64,000 bases of DNA from DASYPQ01 sp046155895 (GCA_046155895.1 JBJXFB010000156.1:1-64000); one strand, 5' to 3'. Positions 32,780 to 42,300 are shown, counted from the stretch's first letter. Notes: a model not told the origin generated them from the sequence alone. A program made the numbers and translations.

Positions 32780-34141
32780 TCAGCCGCCCCCGCCCACAGG
32801 TGGAAAGCCGCTGCCGGGGATCACGGGCCCCGTCTCCCCGCCCTTCGGGATCCCCGGCTTGTAGGCCTCCTTGACCCACGCGCGCCAGGCCTCGTCGAAC
32901 TCCGGGTAGTTCCACCCGAAGACTTCCTTGAAGGCCGTGCGGTGCCACTCGAGGAGGTTCGATCCGGTTGGGAGCCCCTTCTCGTCCTTGTTGCTCTTGA
33001 TCTGGAAGATGAACTTCGCGAACTCCTCGGGCCTCTTCTGCAGGAGGAAGTCGACCATCGACCACGTCGTGAAGTGATCTGGGAGCTTGAGCTCGGCGTA
33101 GCTCTTGAGCCCCATGAGCTCCGCGAGGCGCGGCGCCTTGTTCTCCGAGAGGAGCTTCAGGACCTCGGGCTTCCAGTTGCTCTTGCTGGTCTCCTCCGCG
33201 GTCGCTCCCTCGCCCGAGTCGAAGCTGTTGTAGTTGGGGTCGATCTCGCGCTCCATCACGTGCGCGAGGCCCTCGTGGTACCAGATCGGCGTGTCGTAGC
33301 CGTAGTGGTTCAACCCGTCGAGCAGGTTGTGCGCCAGGTTGAATGCGACGTGCCCGTGAAGGGCCGCGTCTGTCCGCAGCCGTCCCTGCTGCGCATGGCA
33401 GATGATCGCGATCGCCCCGCGCTCGATGTAGTGCCAGCGCTGGCTCTTGCGGATCTTCAAGCCGCAGTTCGCCGTCAGGAACTCGACGTGCGCGGCCTCG
33501 CTCGGGAGCACGAGGACCTCGTACTTCTCCTTCATGCCGAGGTAGGGTCCCTCGCCCCGGTAGCTGCCGCGCCAGACCCCCGTGCCGTCCGCGAACTGCG
33601 CGCCCTCGAGGCGGAGGATCTCGCCGAAGCGCTCGTAGATGTCCTCGCAACGCTGTGCGTACAGGTGCACTCGCATCCAGGGATCGAGGATCTGCGTCTC
33701 GGGCTTCAGGTCCGGGAAGAAGGGCTTCAGCCGCGTCAGCTCGGCCAGGATCTTCTTCTTCTCGTCGAGCTTCACCTTGTGCGGCCCCAGCGTGAACCCG
33801 ATGCGGAAGTGCTCCGTCTCGATCCAGCGGTAGTCGACTTCGGGCAGGAGCTCCTTGGCCTTGGCCGTGTCGTACTTGCCGAACACGAAGGGCCCGTGGT
33901 TCTTCAGGCCCGCCTTCTCGAGCAGCACGGGGTCGTTGTGGCACCAGGGGCAGCCCGCCGGATCGTCCGGGCGCTTCTTCTGCGCGACTCCGGGAAGCGC
34001 GAGGATCGCGACGACGGCGAGCAAGACCGGAATACGGTACCAGGTCAGTTCTTCCGGGAGCCGCGCGACGGCGATGCGCGCGTCGCGGCGTCGCGCGGCT
34101 CCCGGAAGAACTGACCTGGTACCGTATTCCGGTCTCGTCAT
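32780..34141 (-). CDS. Exported gluzincin-like (HExxH-type) peptidase-family protein
   Basis: A 453-residue exported protein. It has a CPWCH motif after the signal region, several beta-alpha segments, and YHEGLAHVMEREID. The latter resembles HEGLAH-type zinc motifs of DUF1570-like peptidases (His-Glu-x3-His here). The start ATG 34141 overlaps the stop of the HEAT gene as ATGA. The encoded N-terminus MTRPEYGTRS ... WYRIPVLLAVVAILALPG contains a 102-base (34-codon) insertion made of a near-perfect palindrome. Without it the protein would begin MTRPVLLAVVAILALPG, a normal signal peptide. Whether it is still exported is uncertain. Peptidase activity is an inference. Confidence 0.7.
   Translation of the reverse strand: MTRPEYGTRSVLPGAARRRDARIAVARLPEELTWYRIPVLLAVVAILALPGVAQKKRPDDPAGCPWCHNDPVLLEKAGLKNHGPFVFGKYDTAKAKELLPEVDYRWIETEHFRIGFTLGPHKVKLDEKKKILAELTRLKPFFPDLKPETQILDPWMRVHLYAQRCEDIYERFGEILRLEGAQFADGTGVWRGSYRGEGPYLGMKEKYEVLVLPSEAAHVEFLTANCGLKIRKSQRWHYIERGAIAIICHAQQGRLRTDAALHGHVAFNLAHNLLDGLNHYGYDTPIWYHEGLAHVMEREIDPNYNSFDSGEGATAEETSKSNWKPEVLKLLSENKAPRLAELMGLKSYAELKLPDHFTTWSMVDFLLQKRPEEFAKFIFQIKSNKDEKGLPTGSNLLEWHRTAFKEVFGWNYPEFDEAWRAWVKEAYKPGIPKGGETGPVIPGSGFPPVGGGG
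34024..34135. repeat. 112-bp palindrome inside the signal-peptide region
   Basis: The 47-base arms 34024-34070 and 34089-34135 are perfect reverse complements, with an 18-base spacer between them. Each arm contains GGTACCAGGTCAGTTCTTCC or its complement. It interrupts the gene at 32780-34141 in frame and leaves the downstream signal sequence open. It could be a palindromic insertion element, or an assembly or amplification foldback artefact. Confidence 0.9.
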
Positions 34142-35067
34142 CCGGCCCGGTCCTTCCACTTCTTCGCGGTCTCGATCGCCTCGAAAACCGGCAGCTGCTC
34201 GAGCGGCGGGTCGCCGTCGACGATCCCGCGGCAGGCGTTGATGGCGGCCACGCGGATCTGGTTGTCGTCGTCGTCGAGGAATCGCCGGACCGCGGGGAGG
34301 GCGGTGGCGTCGCCGCAGCCCGCGAGCATGCGCAGCACGGCCACCTTCTGCTTCTGGTCGGCGCCGTCGAGCTTCGAAACCTCGAGCTTCGTGGCCTCGG
34401 GCCCGCGCGAGCCCTCGATCGCGGCGCGGATCTCGACCCCACGGCGCTCCCAGGACTTCAGCGCGGCGGCGTGCAGCACTTCGAGCCCCACGACGGAACC
34501 CGTCGAGGCCGCGCACAGCGCCGCCGCGTAGAGCTCCTCGGGCGCGGCCTTGTCGCCGAGCTTCTTCAGGCGCGTCCACGCGGCTTCCACGGCGGGCCGG
34601 ATCTCCTTGTCGGGGAACGCGGCGCAGCGCCACAGCGTGAAGATCCGCGTCGACTCCGAGCGATCCTCGAACTCCTTGGCCATGAGGCGCGTGTGCGCCG
34701 CCTTCGTGTTCGTGATCAGGACTTCCCGGATGCGCTTCACGGCGGCCTCGTCGCGCTCCTTGCCCATCCGCTCGAGGAGGAAGGGCACCGTCGGATCGCC
34801 GGTCGCCTCGAGCGACTCGCGCGCCTGGAGCGCCATTTCGGGCGTGCGCGCCTTGCACAGGCGCTCGATGTCGAGCGCGACCTGGGCCTTGTCCGCGGGC
34901 TTCGGCCACTCGGTCAGGTGCACGACCTCCTGCTTGGACCTCTTCTTCTTCGCGGCCGCGGGGATCGCCTCGCCGTCGAGCGCGCCTGCGACGGGAGCCA
35001 GCGCCGACGCGGAGATCATCAGGAAGAGGAGCGCCGTCGCGCTCCCGAATAGGGTTTTCGCTCTCAT
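34138..35067 (-). CDS. Exported HEAT-repeat protein
   Basis: A 309-residue protein with signal peptide MRAKTLFGSATALLFLMISA, then a basic Lys-rich stretch (AAAKKKRSKQEV) and helical HEAT-like repeats to the end, such as TALPAVRRFLDDDDNQIRVA and VEAAWTRLKKLGDKAAPEEL. It probably works as a periplasmic scaffold. It is the middle gene of a three-gene operon: its start ATG overlaps the upstream lipoprotein stop (35064-35067), and its stop overlaps the start of the peptidase-like gene (34138-34141). Confidence 0.75.
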   Translation of the reverse strand: MRAKTLFGSATALLFLMISASALAPVAGALDGEAIPAAAKKKRSKQEVVHLTEWPKPADKAQVALDIERLCKARTPEMALQARESLEATGDPTVPFLLERMGKERDEAAVKRIREVLITNTKAAHTRLMAKEFEDRSESTRIFTLWRCAAFPDKEIRPAVEAAWTRLKKLGDKAAPEELYAAALCAASTGSVVGLEVLHAAALKSWERRGVEIRAAIEGSRGPEATKLEVSKLDGADQKQKVAVLRMLAGCGDATALPAVRRFLDDDDNQIRVAAINACRGIVDGDPPLEQLPVFEAIETAKKWKDRAG

Positions 35068-35750
35068 GGATTCTCGGCGTTCATGCGGTAGCGGAGCTTG
35101 GCGGGCACCGCGTCGCGCCAGGCTTCGTCCAGGATGGAGAGGTGCGAGCCGTCGATCGCGGCTTCGGTGTCCGCGTGCGCCGTCTCGGCCTTCAGGTAGG
35201 GGAAATGGAAGAGGCCGATGGTAAACCGGGTCAGGCTCGGAAGGGACCCCTCCTCGCGGCTCTTGACGCGCGCGAGGTGGAAGCTCCCCGGCGACTCGAA
35301 GATCTCCGACCAGGCCCCGGGCTGCAGCGGCAGCACGTTGCGCCACAGGAGGAAGCCGAGGTCGGTGAACTGGCCCGTGCGCTCGACCTCCATCGGCCCC
35401 GCGAGGGGCCCGGGAGGAAGCTCGCCGGCGAGGAGAGCCGCGCGGTAGCTCTGCGCGAGCTCCCTCGCGCGCGTTCGGGCCTCGGGATCGATCCCCTGCG
35501 CGGCGATGGTCGGCAGGATCGTGGTCGCGAGGGCGAGACGCCGGAGCTGGAGCAGCGAGTCCTGGGGCTCGAGGAGCGCGTAGTTGCTGCCGACGCTGTC
35601 CACCTCCTCGGCCCGGATCGGCACGTCGTTGACCACCAGGACCGTCCCAGGCGGATAGGCGCGATCGTGGGCCCGAGCCGTCGCCGGGTCCTGGGCCTCG
35701 TCGCAAGCGACAGCGCCGAATAGAACGAGGACGACGAGGATCGCGAACAT
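35064..35750 (-). CDS. Lipoprotein, weak SurA/PpiC-like features
   Basis: A 228-residue lipoprotein with signal MFAILVVLVLFGAVAC and lipobox Cys16. Segments VLVVNDVPIRAEEVDSV and RLALATTILPTIAAQGIDPE resemble the N-terminal chaperone part of SurA/PpiC-type proteins, and GSFHLARVKSREEG resembles the end of a parvulin domain. The assignment is weak. It is the first gene of the three-gene operon with the HEAT and peptidase-like proteins. The ATG at 35750 is preferred because it gives a proper lipobox signal. Confidence 0.6.
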   Translation of the reverse strand: MFAILVVLVLFGAVACDEAQDPATARAHDRAYPPGTVLVVNDVPIRAEEVDSVGSNYALLEPQDSLLQLRRLALATTILPTIAAQGIDPEARTRARELAQSYRAALLAGELPPGPLAGPMEVERTGQFTDLGFLLWRNVLPLQPGAWSEIFESPGSFHLARVKSREEGSLPSLTRFTIGLFHFPYLKAETAHADTEAAIDGSHLSILDEAWRDAVPAKLRYRMNAENP

Positions 35751-35791
35751 CCGGCAGTCGCCTACCCGCGCCCGGAACCGTTGTTTCGGCG

Positions 35792-36100
35792 TCAATCGAC
35801 TTCGATCCGGATCGCGGAGCCCTCGATCCGCAGCGGGTAGGACTTCACCGCGCTCCCTGCTGGCCCCGAGAGCACGGCTCCGGTCGAAAGATCGAACCGT
35901 GCCCCGTGCCAGGGGCAGGTGACGACGCCGCCCTCGACTTCTCCCTCCGAGAGGGGGCCGCCTGCGTGCGTGCATTCGTCGTCGATCGCAAGGCAATCAC
36001 CTCCGACGTCGAAGATGGCGATCGAGCGGCCGCCGACTGCCACGCAGAGGGGCCGTTCCGGGGTGACGGAAGCTCGCTCGCCGACTTCGTGCGCGCCCAT
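35792..36100 (-). CDS. Rieske-type [2Fe-2S] ferredoxin
   Basis: A 102-residue single-domain Rieske protein. The cluster ligands are in CTHAGG (Cys and His) and CPWHGARFDLSTGAVLSGPA (Cys and His), the standard pair of boxes. No signal or membrane segment is present, so it is probably a soluble cytoplasmic electron carrier for an oxygenase or reductase. Its start adjoins the stop of the upstream gene at 36101 with no gap, so they are co-transcribed. The partner oxygenase is not obvious nearby. Confidence 0.88.
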   Translation of the reverse strand: MGAHEVGERASVTPERPLCVAVGGRSIAIFDVGGDCLAIDDECTHAGGPLSEGEVEGGVVTCPWHGARFDLSTGAVLSGPAGSAVKSYPLRIEGSAIRIEVD

Positions 36101-36805
36101 CTAGGCTTCTTCCGTCTGCTGCGGCGCGTCGAAGCGGCTGACGAAGCGCAGCGTCTCCTCGACGACGAACCGGTACGCCGAGAGGACGTTCTCCTCGATC
36201 GGATCGAGCCCCTGCTCGACCATGACGGGCCCGAAGCTCGCCTGGTTCTCGATGTAGAGCGAGCGCGGATCGTTGTTGAACGACTCGATGCGCAGCGAGA
36301 ACGCGCTCGCCTGGCCCTTCTCGGAATCGGGCTGGAACACGAGGCGGATGCCGTACAGCTGCGGATCGCGCCCGAAGGCCTGGACCTCGTCGTCGAAGCC
36401 GAACATGCCCGACTTGAGATAGGCGCGGCTGTCCTTGAACGTGCGCGGGTTCACGAGCGTGCGGACGGTCACCTGCTGCGCGGTGAAGACCTGGATCCCG
36501 CGCAGCTCGCTGACCCTCGTCGCGATGACCTTGACGCGCTGGGCGAAGCCGTCGGGGGTCAGGCTCGAGAGTTCCTCGCGGAACTGGAAGCGGTCGGGCA
36601 GGAACGCGACCTGGGAGCTCGCCCCCGGCTGCGCGACGGGATTCGAGAGCACCGCTCCGACGGGCGTGACGGCGAAGCAGGAATAGGCCGGATCCCCCGA
36701 CTCGAACATCTGGTTGTGCACCCGCTGGATCGGCCCCGGATCCGGGGTCAGGGGGGGGTGGTAGAGCTCGCAGATCAGCGCGATCGTCCGGGGGTTGTAG
36801 AGCAT
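36101..36805 (-). CDS. Hypothetical protein
   Basis: A 234-residue protein with mixed alpha and beta content and no membrane segments. It starts MLYNPRTIALICELYHPP, and its middle part has the repeated pattern of strand pairs such as GIRLVFQPDSEKGQASAF. I do not recognise the family; it may be a ligand- or protein-binding domain. It is directly upstream of the Rieske gene on the same strand and divergent from the PpiC-like gene, with a 267-base shared upstream region that shows no other feature. Confidence 0.65.
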   Translation of the reverse strand: MLYNPRTIALICELYHPPLTPDPGPIQRVHNQMFESGDPAYSCFAVTPVGAVLSNPVAQPGASSQVAFLPDRFQFREELSSLTPDGFAQRVKVIATRVSELRGIQVFTAQQVTVRTLVNPRTFKDSRAYLKSGMFGFDDEVQAFGRDPQLYGIRLVFQPDSEKGQASAFSLRIESFNNDPRSLYIENQASFGPVMVEQGLDPIEENVLSAYRFVVEETLRFVSRFDAPQQTEEA

Positions 36806-37072
36806 CGTTCGTCGGCGGGACCGGGAGGCGCGAGCCCAGGACGCCCTGGAACCCCCGCCCTCGCTTCCACGTCTACTTCGACTTCCAGCATAGGAGATCC
36901 GGACTCCCGCTCCAGGCTTCCTCGTGCCGACGGGCCGTCCGAGCCGAAAAACCCTTCACGTCCACGGGGGACCCTGCGTAGGCTGTCACCCCCAAAATCC
37001 GCCCGTCGGGCTCGGAGCTGCCGTTTCGATCCGCCGGACGTTCCTCCGAGCACCCTCGCGAGGCACCGAATC

Positions 37073-39004
37073 ATGCACCAGATCCTCGCCGTCCTCGGCA
37101 TCCTCGTCTCCGGCCCCATCCTCTACCCCCAGGATCCCTCCCAGGGTCCCGTCGCGGGCGGCGCGAATGCCGCCGCGCCCGACACGAAGACTTCGATCTT
37201 CGGCGAGCCGCTCTACGTCAACGGGAAGCGCGTCTCGGACGAACAGATCAAGCTCCAGCTCATCTGGGGGCCGTGCCGGATGATGGTCGAGCTCGCGCGA
37301 GTGAACGCCGTCATCGAGGACGAGATCCGCCGGCGCGCGGCCGAAGCGACCGAGGCGGAGATCCAGCGGCGCGAGACCGAGAAGCCCTTCGGGAGTCCAG
37401 AGGCTCGGAAGGCGGCGTGGGACGCCGAGTTCGACAACCAGAACCGCCTCGTGCACGAGAAGGTCGGGGTCACTCCGGAGGAGCTCCAGGCGGAGGTCAA
37501 CCGGATGGTGACCGACTTCAAGAAGAACTACCCGGCGCTCAAGCTGGACACCGAGGTCGCCCGCGCCTACCGCAGCGTCGGGTGGTACGAGCATCAGCTG
37601 CGGCAGACGCTGTTCTTCGATCACGTCTTCCTTCCGGAGAATCCGGATGAATGGCCGATCGTGACGTTGGAGGCGGTTCGGGCCGACTCGGGGGACATCC
37701 TGATCGAGGACGCGAAGCAGAGCTTCATCGACCGCACGGCAATGGCCGTCCGGTACAACGAGGATCAGCTCAAGAAGGCGGAAGAGGCCAAGGCGACCGG
37801 ACAGGAATTCGAGCCCGAGAGCATCACGATCGCCAAGGAGGACGAGCTCTACAAGTCGATGCTGCGCGACATCGTCCGCGTCGCCGTGTTCCGGCTGGTC
37901 GAATTCAAGACGCCGATGGACGGCCTTCCCGAATCGGTCGCGCTGTGGGGCGACATGAACGGGGACGGGAAGCCCGAGCTCGAGCTGAAGACCGAGGACC
38001 TGTGGAACCAGGTCAAGGACACGGTCAGCCCTACGGAGATCGAGGAAGCCAAGCAGTGGTTCGTGACCTCGATGGCCACGCTCGATCGCCTGGAGAAGGA
38101 CGGCTTCCTGATGAATCGGGACGATTGTCTCGACCTCATGAAGACCGGCGCGGAGGCGCTCCAGAGCGGGATGTACGACATGGAGTCGATGGCGACCACG
38201 ACGTACTACTTCCCGTCGCTCGACAACTACGCCCAGTACTTCTGCATGCTCGAGAGCTTCAAGAAGATGATGGAGCCCCAGCTGAAGCCGGGACCTTCCG
38301 GCGAGACTCCCCAGGTCCTGCGCGACCACTACGAGCGCGCGAACAAGATGATGGGACTCGGCCAGGTCGACGTCGAGGTCATGCTGGTCGGCGCGTTCGA
38401 CATCGGCCGCTACCGCTGGAAGCCGGACGGATGGAACTGGGCGAGGAACAAGGCCGCCGAGATCCGCGCGAAGATCGATGCGAACCAGCGCGAGTACGAG
38501 GACGAGCGCGCCAAGATCCTCGAGGCGAAGGCTCGCGGGCAGGAGTACACGCCCGAGACGGAGGTCGTGGAGCCCTACCGGTTCTGGACCCAACTGATGG
38601 ACGATCACTCCGAGTACTGGGACCCGCCCGCGCCCAACGAGCCGGACAAGAAGATCTCCATGGTCGGCATGAAGATGAAGGGCCGCTTCGGCCCGCACTA
38701 CCGCAACGACCTCGTCACCTACGTCGGCGAGACCGTCTACTCGGAGTGGGTCACAGGCCGCTCGATCACGGACTTCGTCTTCTACGACCAGACCGAAGGC
38801 TCGGTCGCGGGGCCGTTCCGCGGTCCCCAGGGCTACTACATCACTCGCCTCCTGCGCCGCACGCCCCCGAACCGGAGCCTCAACCTCTCGGAGCCCAAGC
38901 ACCTCGAGCTGCTCAGGGACGACTGGCTGCGGTGGAAGTTCAACCAGTACACGAGCGAGGCCGTCAAGATGGCCGAAGTCCGGGGATTCACGCGCGAGGC
39001 GTGA
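37073..39004 (+). CDS. Exported SurA/PpiC-like foldase
   Basis: A 643-residue protein with a hydrophobic N-terminal signal (MHQILAVLGILVSGPILY). Long charged helical regions follow, such as VIEDEIRRRAAEATEAEIQR, as in SurA-type chaperone domains. The C-terminal part has GPFRGPQGYYITRLLRRTPP, close to the end of parvulin PPIase domains (GP..T..GYH...). The first lobe also has YVNGKRVSDEQIKLQL, the common parvulin-chaperone opening. It probably assists folding of exported proteins. It starts at ATG 37073 and has a strong terminator downstream. Confidence 0.72.
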   Translation: MHQILAVLGILVSGPILYPQDPSQGPVAGGANAAAPDTKTSIFGEPLYVNGKRVSDEQIKLQLIWGPCRMMVELARVNAVIEDEIRRRAAEATEAEIQRRETEKPFGSPEARKAAWDAEFDNQNRLVHEKVGVTPEELQAEVNRMVTDFKKNYPALKLDTEVARAYRSVGWYEHQLRQTLFFDHVFLPENPDEWPIVTLEAVRADSGDILIEDAKQSFIDRTAMAVRYNEDQLKKAEEAKATGQEFEPESITIAKEDELYKSMLRDIVRVAVFRLVEFKTPMDGLPESVALWGDMNGDGKPELELKTEDLWNQVKDTVSPTEIEEAKQWFVTSMATLDRLEKDGFLMNRDDCLDLMKTGAEALQSGMYDMESMATTTYYFPSLDNYAQYFCMLESFKKMMEPQLKPGPSGETPQVLRDHYERANKMMGLGQVDVEVMLVGAFDIGRYRWKPDGWNWARNKAAEIRAKIDANQREYEDERAKILEAKARGQEYTPETEVVEPYRFWTQLMDDHSEYWDPPAPNEPDKKISMVGMKMKGRFGPHYRNDLVTYVGETVYSEWVTGRSITDFVFYDQTEGSVAGPFRGPQGYYITRLLRRTPPNRSLNLSEPKHLELLRDDWLRWKFNQYTSEAVKMAEVRGFTREA

Positions 39005-39022
39005 TTCCCGGCTGAGGATCGG

Positions 39023-39060
39023 GAACGGCTCTCCCGCCGGCGGGGGAGCCGTTCTGCTTT
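39023..39060 (+). terminator. Rho-independent terminator
   Basis: The stem GAACGGCTC ... GAGCCGTTC, with an inner CCCGCC-GGCGGG stem, spans 39023-39054 and is followed by TGCTTT. It ends the foldase transcript before the ABC transporter gene. Confidence 0.8.
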
Positions 39061-39130
39061 CCGCGGGGCTCTCCGCTCCCCGGGGCGCGGCGAGCTTCGC
39101 TGCCTGACGCCCGTGTGAGAAGATCGGCGC

Positions 39131-41002
39131 GTGGCCTCGTCCGTTCGCTCGACGTTCCGGCTGGTCCGGCCGCACGCGCAGAAGCACATCGGATCGTTCC
39201 TGCTGCTCATCCTCCTCGGCGGAATCTCCGCGTTCGGGCAGCGGTCGATCGTCCTGCTCGTCTATCCGGCGATCGAGATCCTCTTCCCGAGCAGCGGGAG
39301 GCCGCCGCGGGAGCCCGCGACGAATCCCTTCGTCCGGATGGGGCGGGAGCTCGGGCAGGACGCGCAGAACTGGCTCCTCGGGGACCTCGCGACGAACGGC
39401 GACCGCATGGCGGCGATGGGACGCCTCGCATTCTGCCTGGCGATGATCGCGGTCGTCGCCTCCGCCGCCCAGTACGCCTTCACCCTCACAGCGCGCAGCA
39501 TCTCGCTGCGCATGGTGGTCGAGCTGCGCATGCGGATCGCGAAGCACCTCATGGGCCTCTCGATGGCCTACCACGGGCGCCGGCACTTCGGGGATCTGCT
39601 CTCGAGGCTCTCGAGCGACGTCACGACGACGCTGACGGTGCTGAACCAGTCGATCAAGGATCTCGTGCAGGAGCCCCTGACCGGGCTCTCTTCGCTCGTC
39701 ATCGCCGCGTTCATCGCGCCCCTGCCGACGCTGTTCGTCGTGCTGGGCCTGGCGGTGATCGCGATCCCGGTCGCCAAGCAGTCCCGCAAGGTGCGGCGGG
39801 GGAGCACGAAGTCGCTCACGACGCTCGGATCCTCCGTGCAGGCGCTCTCGCAGATGTTCCAGGGGATCCGCGCGGTCAAGGCGTTCCGGGCGGAGGAACG
39901 CGAGATCGAGAGCTACCGCGAGATCAACGAGAGCTACGTGCGCACGACGATGAAGATGGTGCGCGCGCAGGCGCTCTCTCATTCACTGACGCTCTTCCTC
40001 TCCCATGCGGGCATGGCGTTCCTCCTCGTGCTCGTGGGATGGGTGACGCTGGAGGGGGGCGTGTTCCACGACGAGAAGGACCTGGCGGCGTTCTTCCTGA
40101 TCGTCGCGGGGATGTACGCGAGCCTGAAGGACATCACGAAGGCGGTCACCGTCGTGCAGGAGTCCGTGGGCGCGTCGGAGCGGATCCAGGCGCTGCTCGA
40201 CGAGAAGCCCGATCTCGTGGAGAAGAAGGGCGCGCGGGTGGCGGCGGGATTGGGGAGCGGCCTGCGCTTCGAGAACGTCTCCTTCGCCTACCCCGGCGGC
40301 GACGGGCAGGCGATCAGCGAGCTCGATCTCGAGATACGGACCGGCGAGACGCTCGCGCTCGTCGGGCCGTCGGGATCGGGGAAGAGCACCGTCGTCGATC
40401 TGGTCGCGCGTTTCATCGATCCGGCGCACGGCCGGATCAGCGTCGACGGCGTCGACCTGCGCGATCTGACGCTCGATTCGTGGACCTCGCAGTACGCGAT
40501 GGTCGGGCAGACGCCGTTCCTGTTCCACACGTCGATCGAGGAGAACATCCGCTACGGGAAGCACGACGCGACGCGGGCCGAGATCGAGGACGCGGCGCGC
40601 GCGGCGGGGATCCACGATTTCATCACCGCGCTGCCCGAGGCGTACGCGACGAACGTGGCCGACGCGGGATCGCGCTTGTCCGGCGGGCAGCGCCAGCGGA
40701 TCACGATCGCGCGGGCCTTCCTGAAATCGGCGCCGCTGCTCCTGCTCGACGAAGCGACCAGCGCGCTCGACACGGAGTCGGAGCGGGTCGTGCAGGAGGC
40801 GCTCGAGCGCCTGATGTCGCACAAGACGGTGATCGTCATCGCGCACCGGCTGTCGACCATCCGCCGCGCGGACCGGATCGTCGTGCTCGACAAGGGCAGG
40901 CTCGTCGAGATCGGGACGCACGAGGAGCTGCTGGCGCGGAACGGGCTGTACGCGCGTCTCCACGCGATGCAGTTCTCGGAGACGCTGACGGCCGGGGTCT
41001 AG
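39131..41002 (+). CDS. MsbA-like ABC exporter (half-transporter)
   Basis: A 623-residue fused ABC transporter: an N-terminal domain of about 330 residues with six membrane helices and a C-terminal ATPase. The Walker A motif GPSGSGKSTVV is at about 412-422, the signature LSGGQRQR at about 516 and the Walker B LLLLDEATSALD just after it. The sequence is like MsbA/lipid flippase-type exporters, but drug or peptide exporters look the same. It starts with GTG at 39131. It is followed by two minus-strand genes, so it is transcribed alone. Confidence 0.87.
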   Translation: MASSVRSTFRLVRPHAQKHIGSFLLLILLGGISAFGQRSIVLLVYPAIEILFPSSGRPPREPATNPFVRMGRELGQDAQNWLLGDLATNGDRMAAMGRLAFCLAMIAVVASAAQYAFTLTARSISLRMVVELRMRIAKHLMGLSMAYHGRRHFGDLLSRLSSDVTTTLTVLNQSIKDLVQEPLTGLSSLVIAAFIAPLPTLFVVLGLAVIAIPVAKQSRKVRRGSTKSLTTLGSSVQALSQMFQGIRAVKAFRAEEREIESYREINESYVRTTMKMVRAQALSHSLTLFLSHAGMAFLLVLVGWVTLEGGVFHDEKDLAAFFLIVAGMYASLKDITKAVTVVQESVGASERIQALLDEKPDLVEKKGARVAAGLGSGLRFENVSFAYPGGDGQAISELDLEIRTGETLALVGPSGSGKSTVVDLVARFIDPAHGRISVDGVDLRDLTLDSWTSQYAMVGQTPFLFHTSIEENIRYGKHDATRAEIEDAARAAGIHDFITALPEAYATNVADAGSRLSGGQRQRITIARAFLKSAPLLLLDEATSALDTESERVVQEALERLMSHKTVIVIAHRLSTIRRADRIVVLDKGRLVEIGTHEELLARNGLYARLHAMQFSETLTAGV

Positions 41003-41030
41003 CGCGACCGAGCCGGGCGCCTGCGGCTTG

Positions 41031-41516
41031 TCATTTCTGCGCCGCGGAGCCCTGCGGGGACGCCTGCTGGAGCCGCTCGAACTCGGCGGTGACGGCGTCG
41101 AGCATCCCCGCCTTGGCGATCCCTTGCCAGATCGCCGCGCGAGCGGCGTCGGTCAGGTTCGGATCGAGCAGGCGCTGCACGGCCGCCGCGACGGCCCCGG
41201 GGTCCGCCCATGCGGGCTCGTCTCGCCTGGCGAGTTCCTCCATGGCTTTGGACACGATCGCTTCGACTTCCCTGGCCGTGACGCCCGGAGTCATCGCGGC
41301 CCGGTTCAGGCCAGGCTGCGCCGGCGCGGGCGGGCGTTCCGAGGCGCGGAGCTTCTCGACTGCCTCGCGGAGGGCTGCCTGCTCGCTGCGGATCGCGGTG
41401 AGATCCCCTGCGGACTCCTCGGCTCCGCCCGCGCGGGTCGACAGGAGCTTCACCGTCAACACGCTCGAGACGAACGACACGACCGCGGCGAGCAGGACGA
41501 CCTGGGGCGTCTTCAT
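41031..41516 (-). CDS. Small membrane-anchored coiled-coil protein
   Basis: A 161-residue protein with one N-terminal membrane segment (VVLLAAVVSFVSSVLTVKLL), then a coiled-coil helix (IRSEQAALREAVEKLRASE), a Pro-rich linker and a helical tail. I do not recognise a family. It starts at ATG 41516, overlapping the upstream methyltransferase stop as ATGA, so the two are translated together. Confidence 0.65.
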   Translation of the reverse strand: MKTPQVVLLAAVVSFVSSVLTVKLLSTRAGGAEESAGDLTAIRSEQAALREAVEKLRASERPPAPAQPGLNRAAMTPGVTAREVEAIVSKAMEELARRDEPAWADPGAVAAAVQRLLDPNLTDAARAAIWQGIAKAGMLDAVTAEFERLQQASPQGSAAQK

Positions 41517-42259
41517 CGAGCCTCCCGCTCCGCGACCAGCACGAGCTTCTTGCCGAAGAGGAGCGCCGGCGAGAGCGCGGTCCTGGAGAGATCGCGCTCG
41601 ACCTCCGGCGTCGTCGCGTGGTTGCCCTGGCGCTCCTTGCGCTTGCGTCCCGACGCGAGCGCGTACTTCGTCGCGGCCCACACCGCCGGCACGAGCGGCG
41701 CCAGCATCATCGACCCCGGGCTCGGGTTCGAGAGCTCGAGCGACACGACCCGCATCCCGACCACGCGCAGGATGTACCGCAATCGGAACGCGTCGATCAG
41801 GTAGGCGTGCCCGTGGTAGAGGCGGCTTCCGTTCCGTTCCCGCAGCGTGCTCACCTCGTTCACGAAGCCCTGCCGCAGCATCCGCTGGCCCGTCCAGAAC
41901 GCGCTCACCCTCGAGGAGAGGTGCATCACGTTCGGTGTCGTCAGCACCATCATTCCACCCGGACGCAGCACGCGCGCGCACTCCCGCAGGAAGCCCGTCT
42001 GGTCCTCGAAGTGCTCGATCCCCTCGAGCGAGACGAGCGCGTCGAAGGACCCCGTCTGGAAGGGAAGCGCGGCGCACGCGTCGGCTTGCACCCCCTTCAT
42101 CCCTTGGCGCGGGAACAGATCGAGCTCGCAGGCCTTCCAGCCCATCGCCCGCGCGGCCTCGCTGATCGCTCCATCGCCGGAGGGGATGTCCAGGAGCCGC
42201 CCGGGAGGCGTCCGGCTCAGGACGTCGAGGACCAGTTCGCGGCTGCGGCGCTTGCCCAT
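41513..42259 (-). CDS. SAM-dependent methyltransferase (class I)
   Basis: A Rossmann-type methyltransferase of about 248 residues: motif I LLDIPSGDGAISEAARAMG (normally D.G.G.G), SLEGIEHFED, and ECARVLRPGGMMVLTTPN in the post-motif region. Such proteins methylate small molecules or glycans; the substrate is unknown. The ATG 42259 (MGKRRSRELV) is preferred. An in-frame ATG at 42295 and a TTG at 42301 would run up to or into the TetR operator. The divergent TetR gene starts at 42322. Confidence 0.75.
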   Translation of the reverse strand: MGKRRSRELVLDVLSRTPPGRLLDIPSGDGAISEAARAMGWKACELDLFPRQGMKGVQADACAALPFQTGSFDALVSLEGIEHFEDQTGFLRECARVLRPGGMMVLTTPNVMHLSSRVSAFWTGQRMLRQGFVNEVSTLRERNGSRLYHGHAYLIDAFRLRYILRVVGMRVVSLELSNPSPGSMMLAPLVPAVWAATKYALASGRKRKERQGNHATTPEVERDLSRTALSPALLFGKKLVLVAEREAR

Positions 42260-42300
42260 CGGAGGGTCTTGTACACGGAGCCTCGCGATGGACATGCCCA

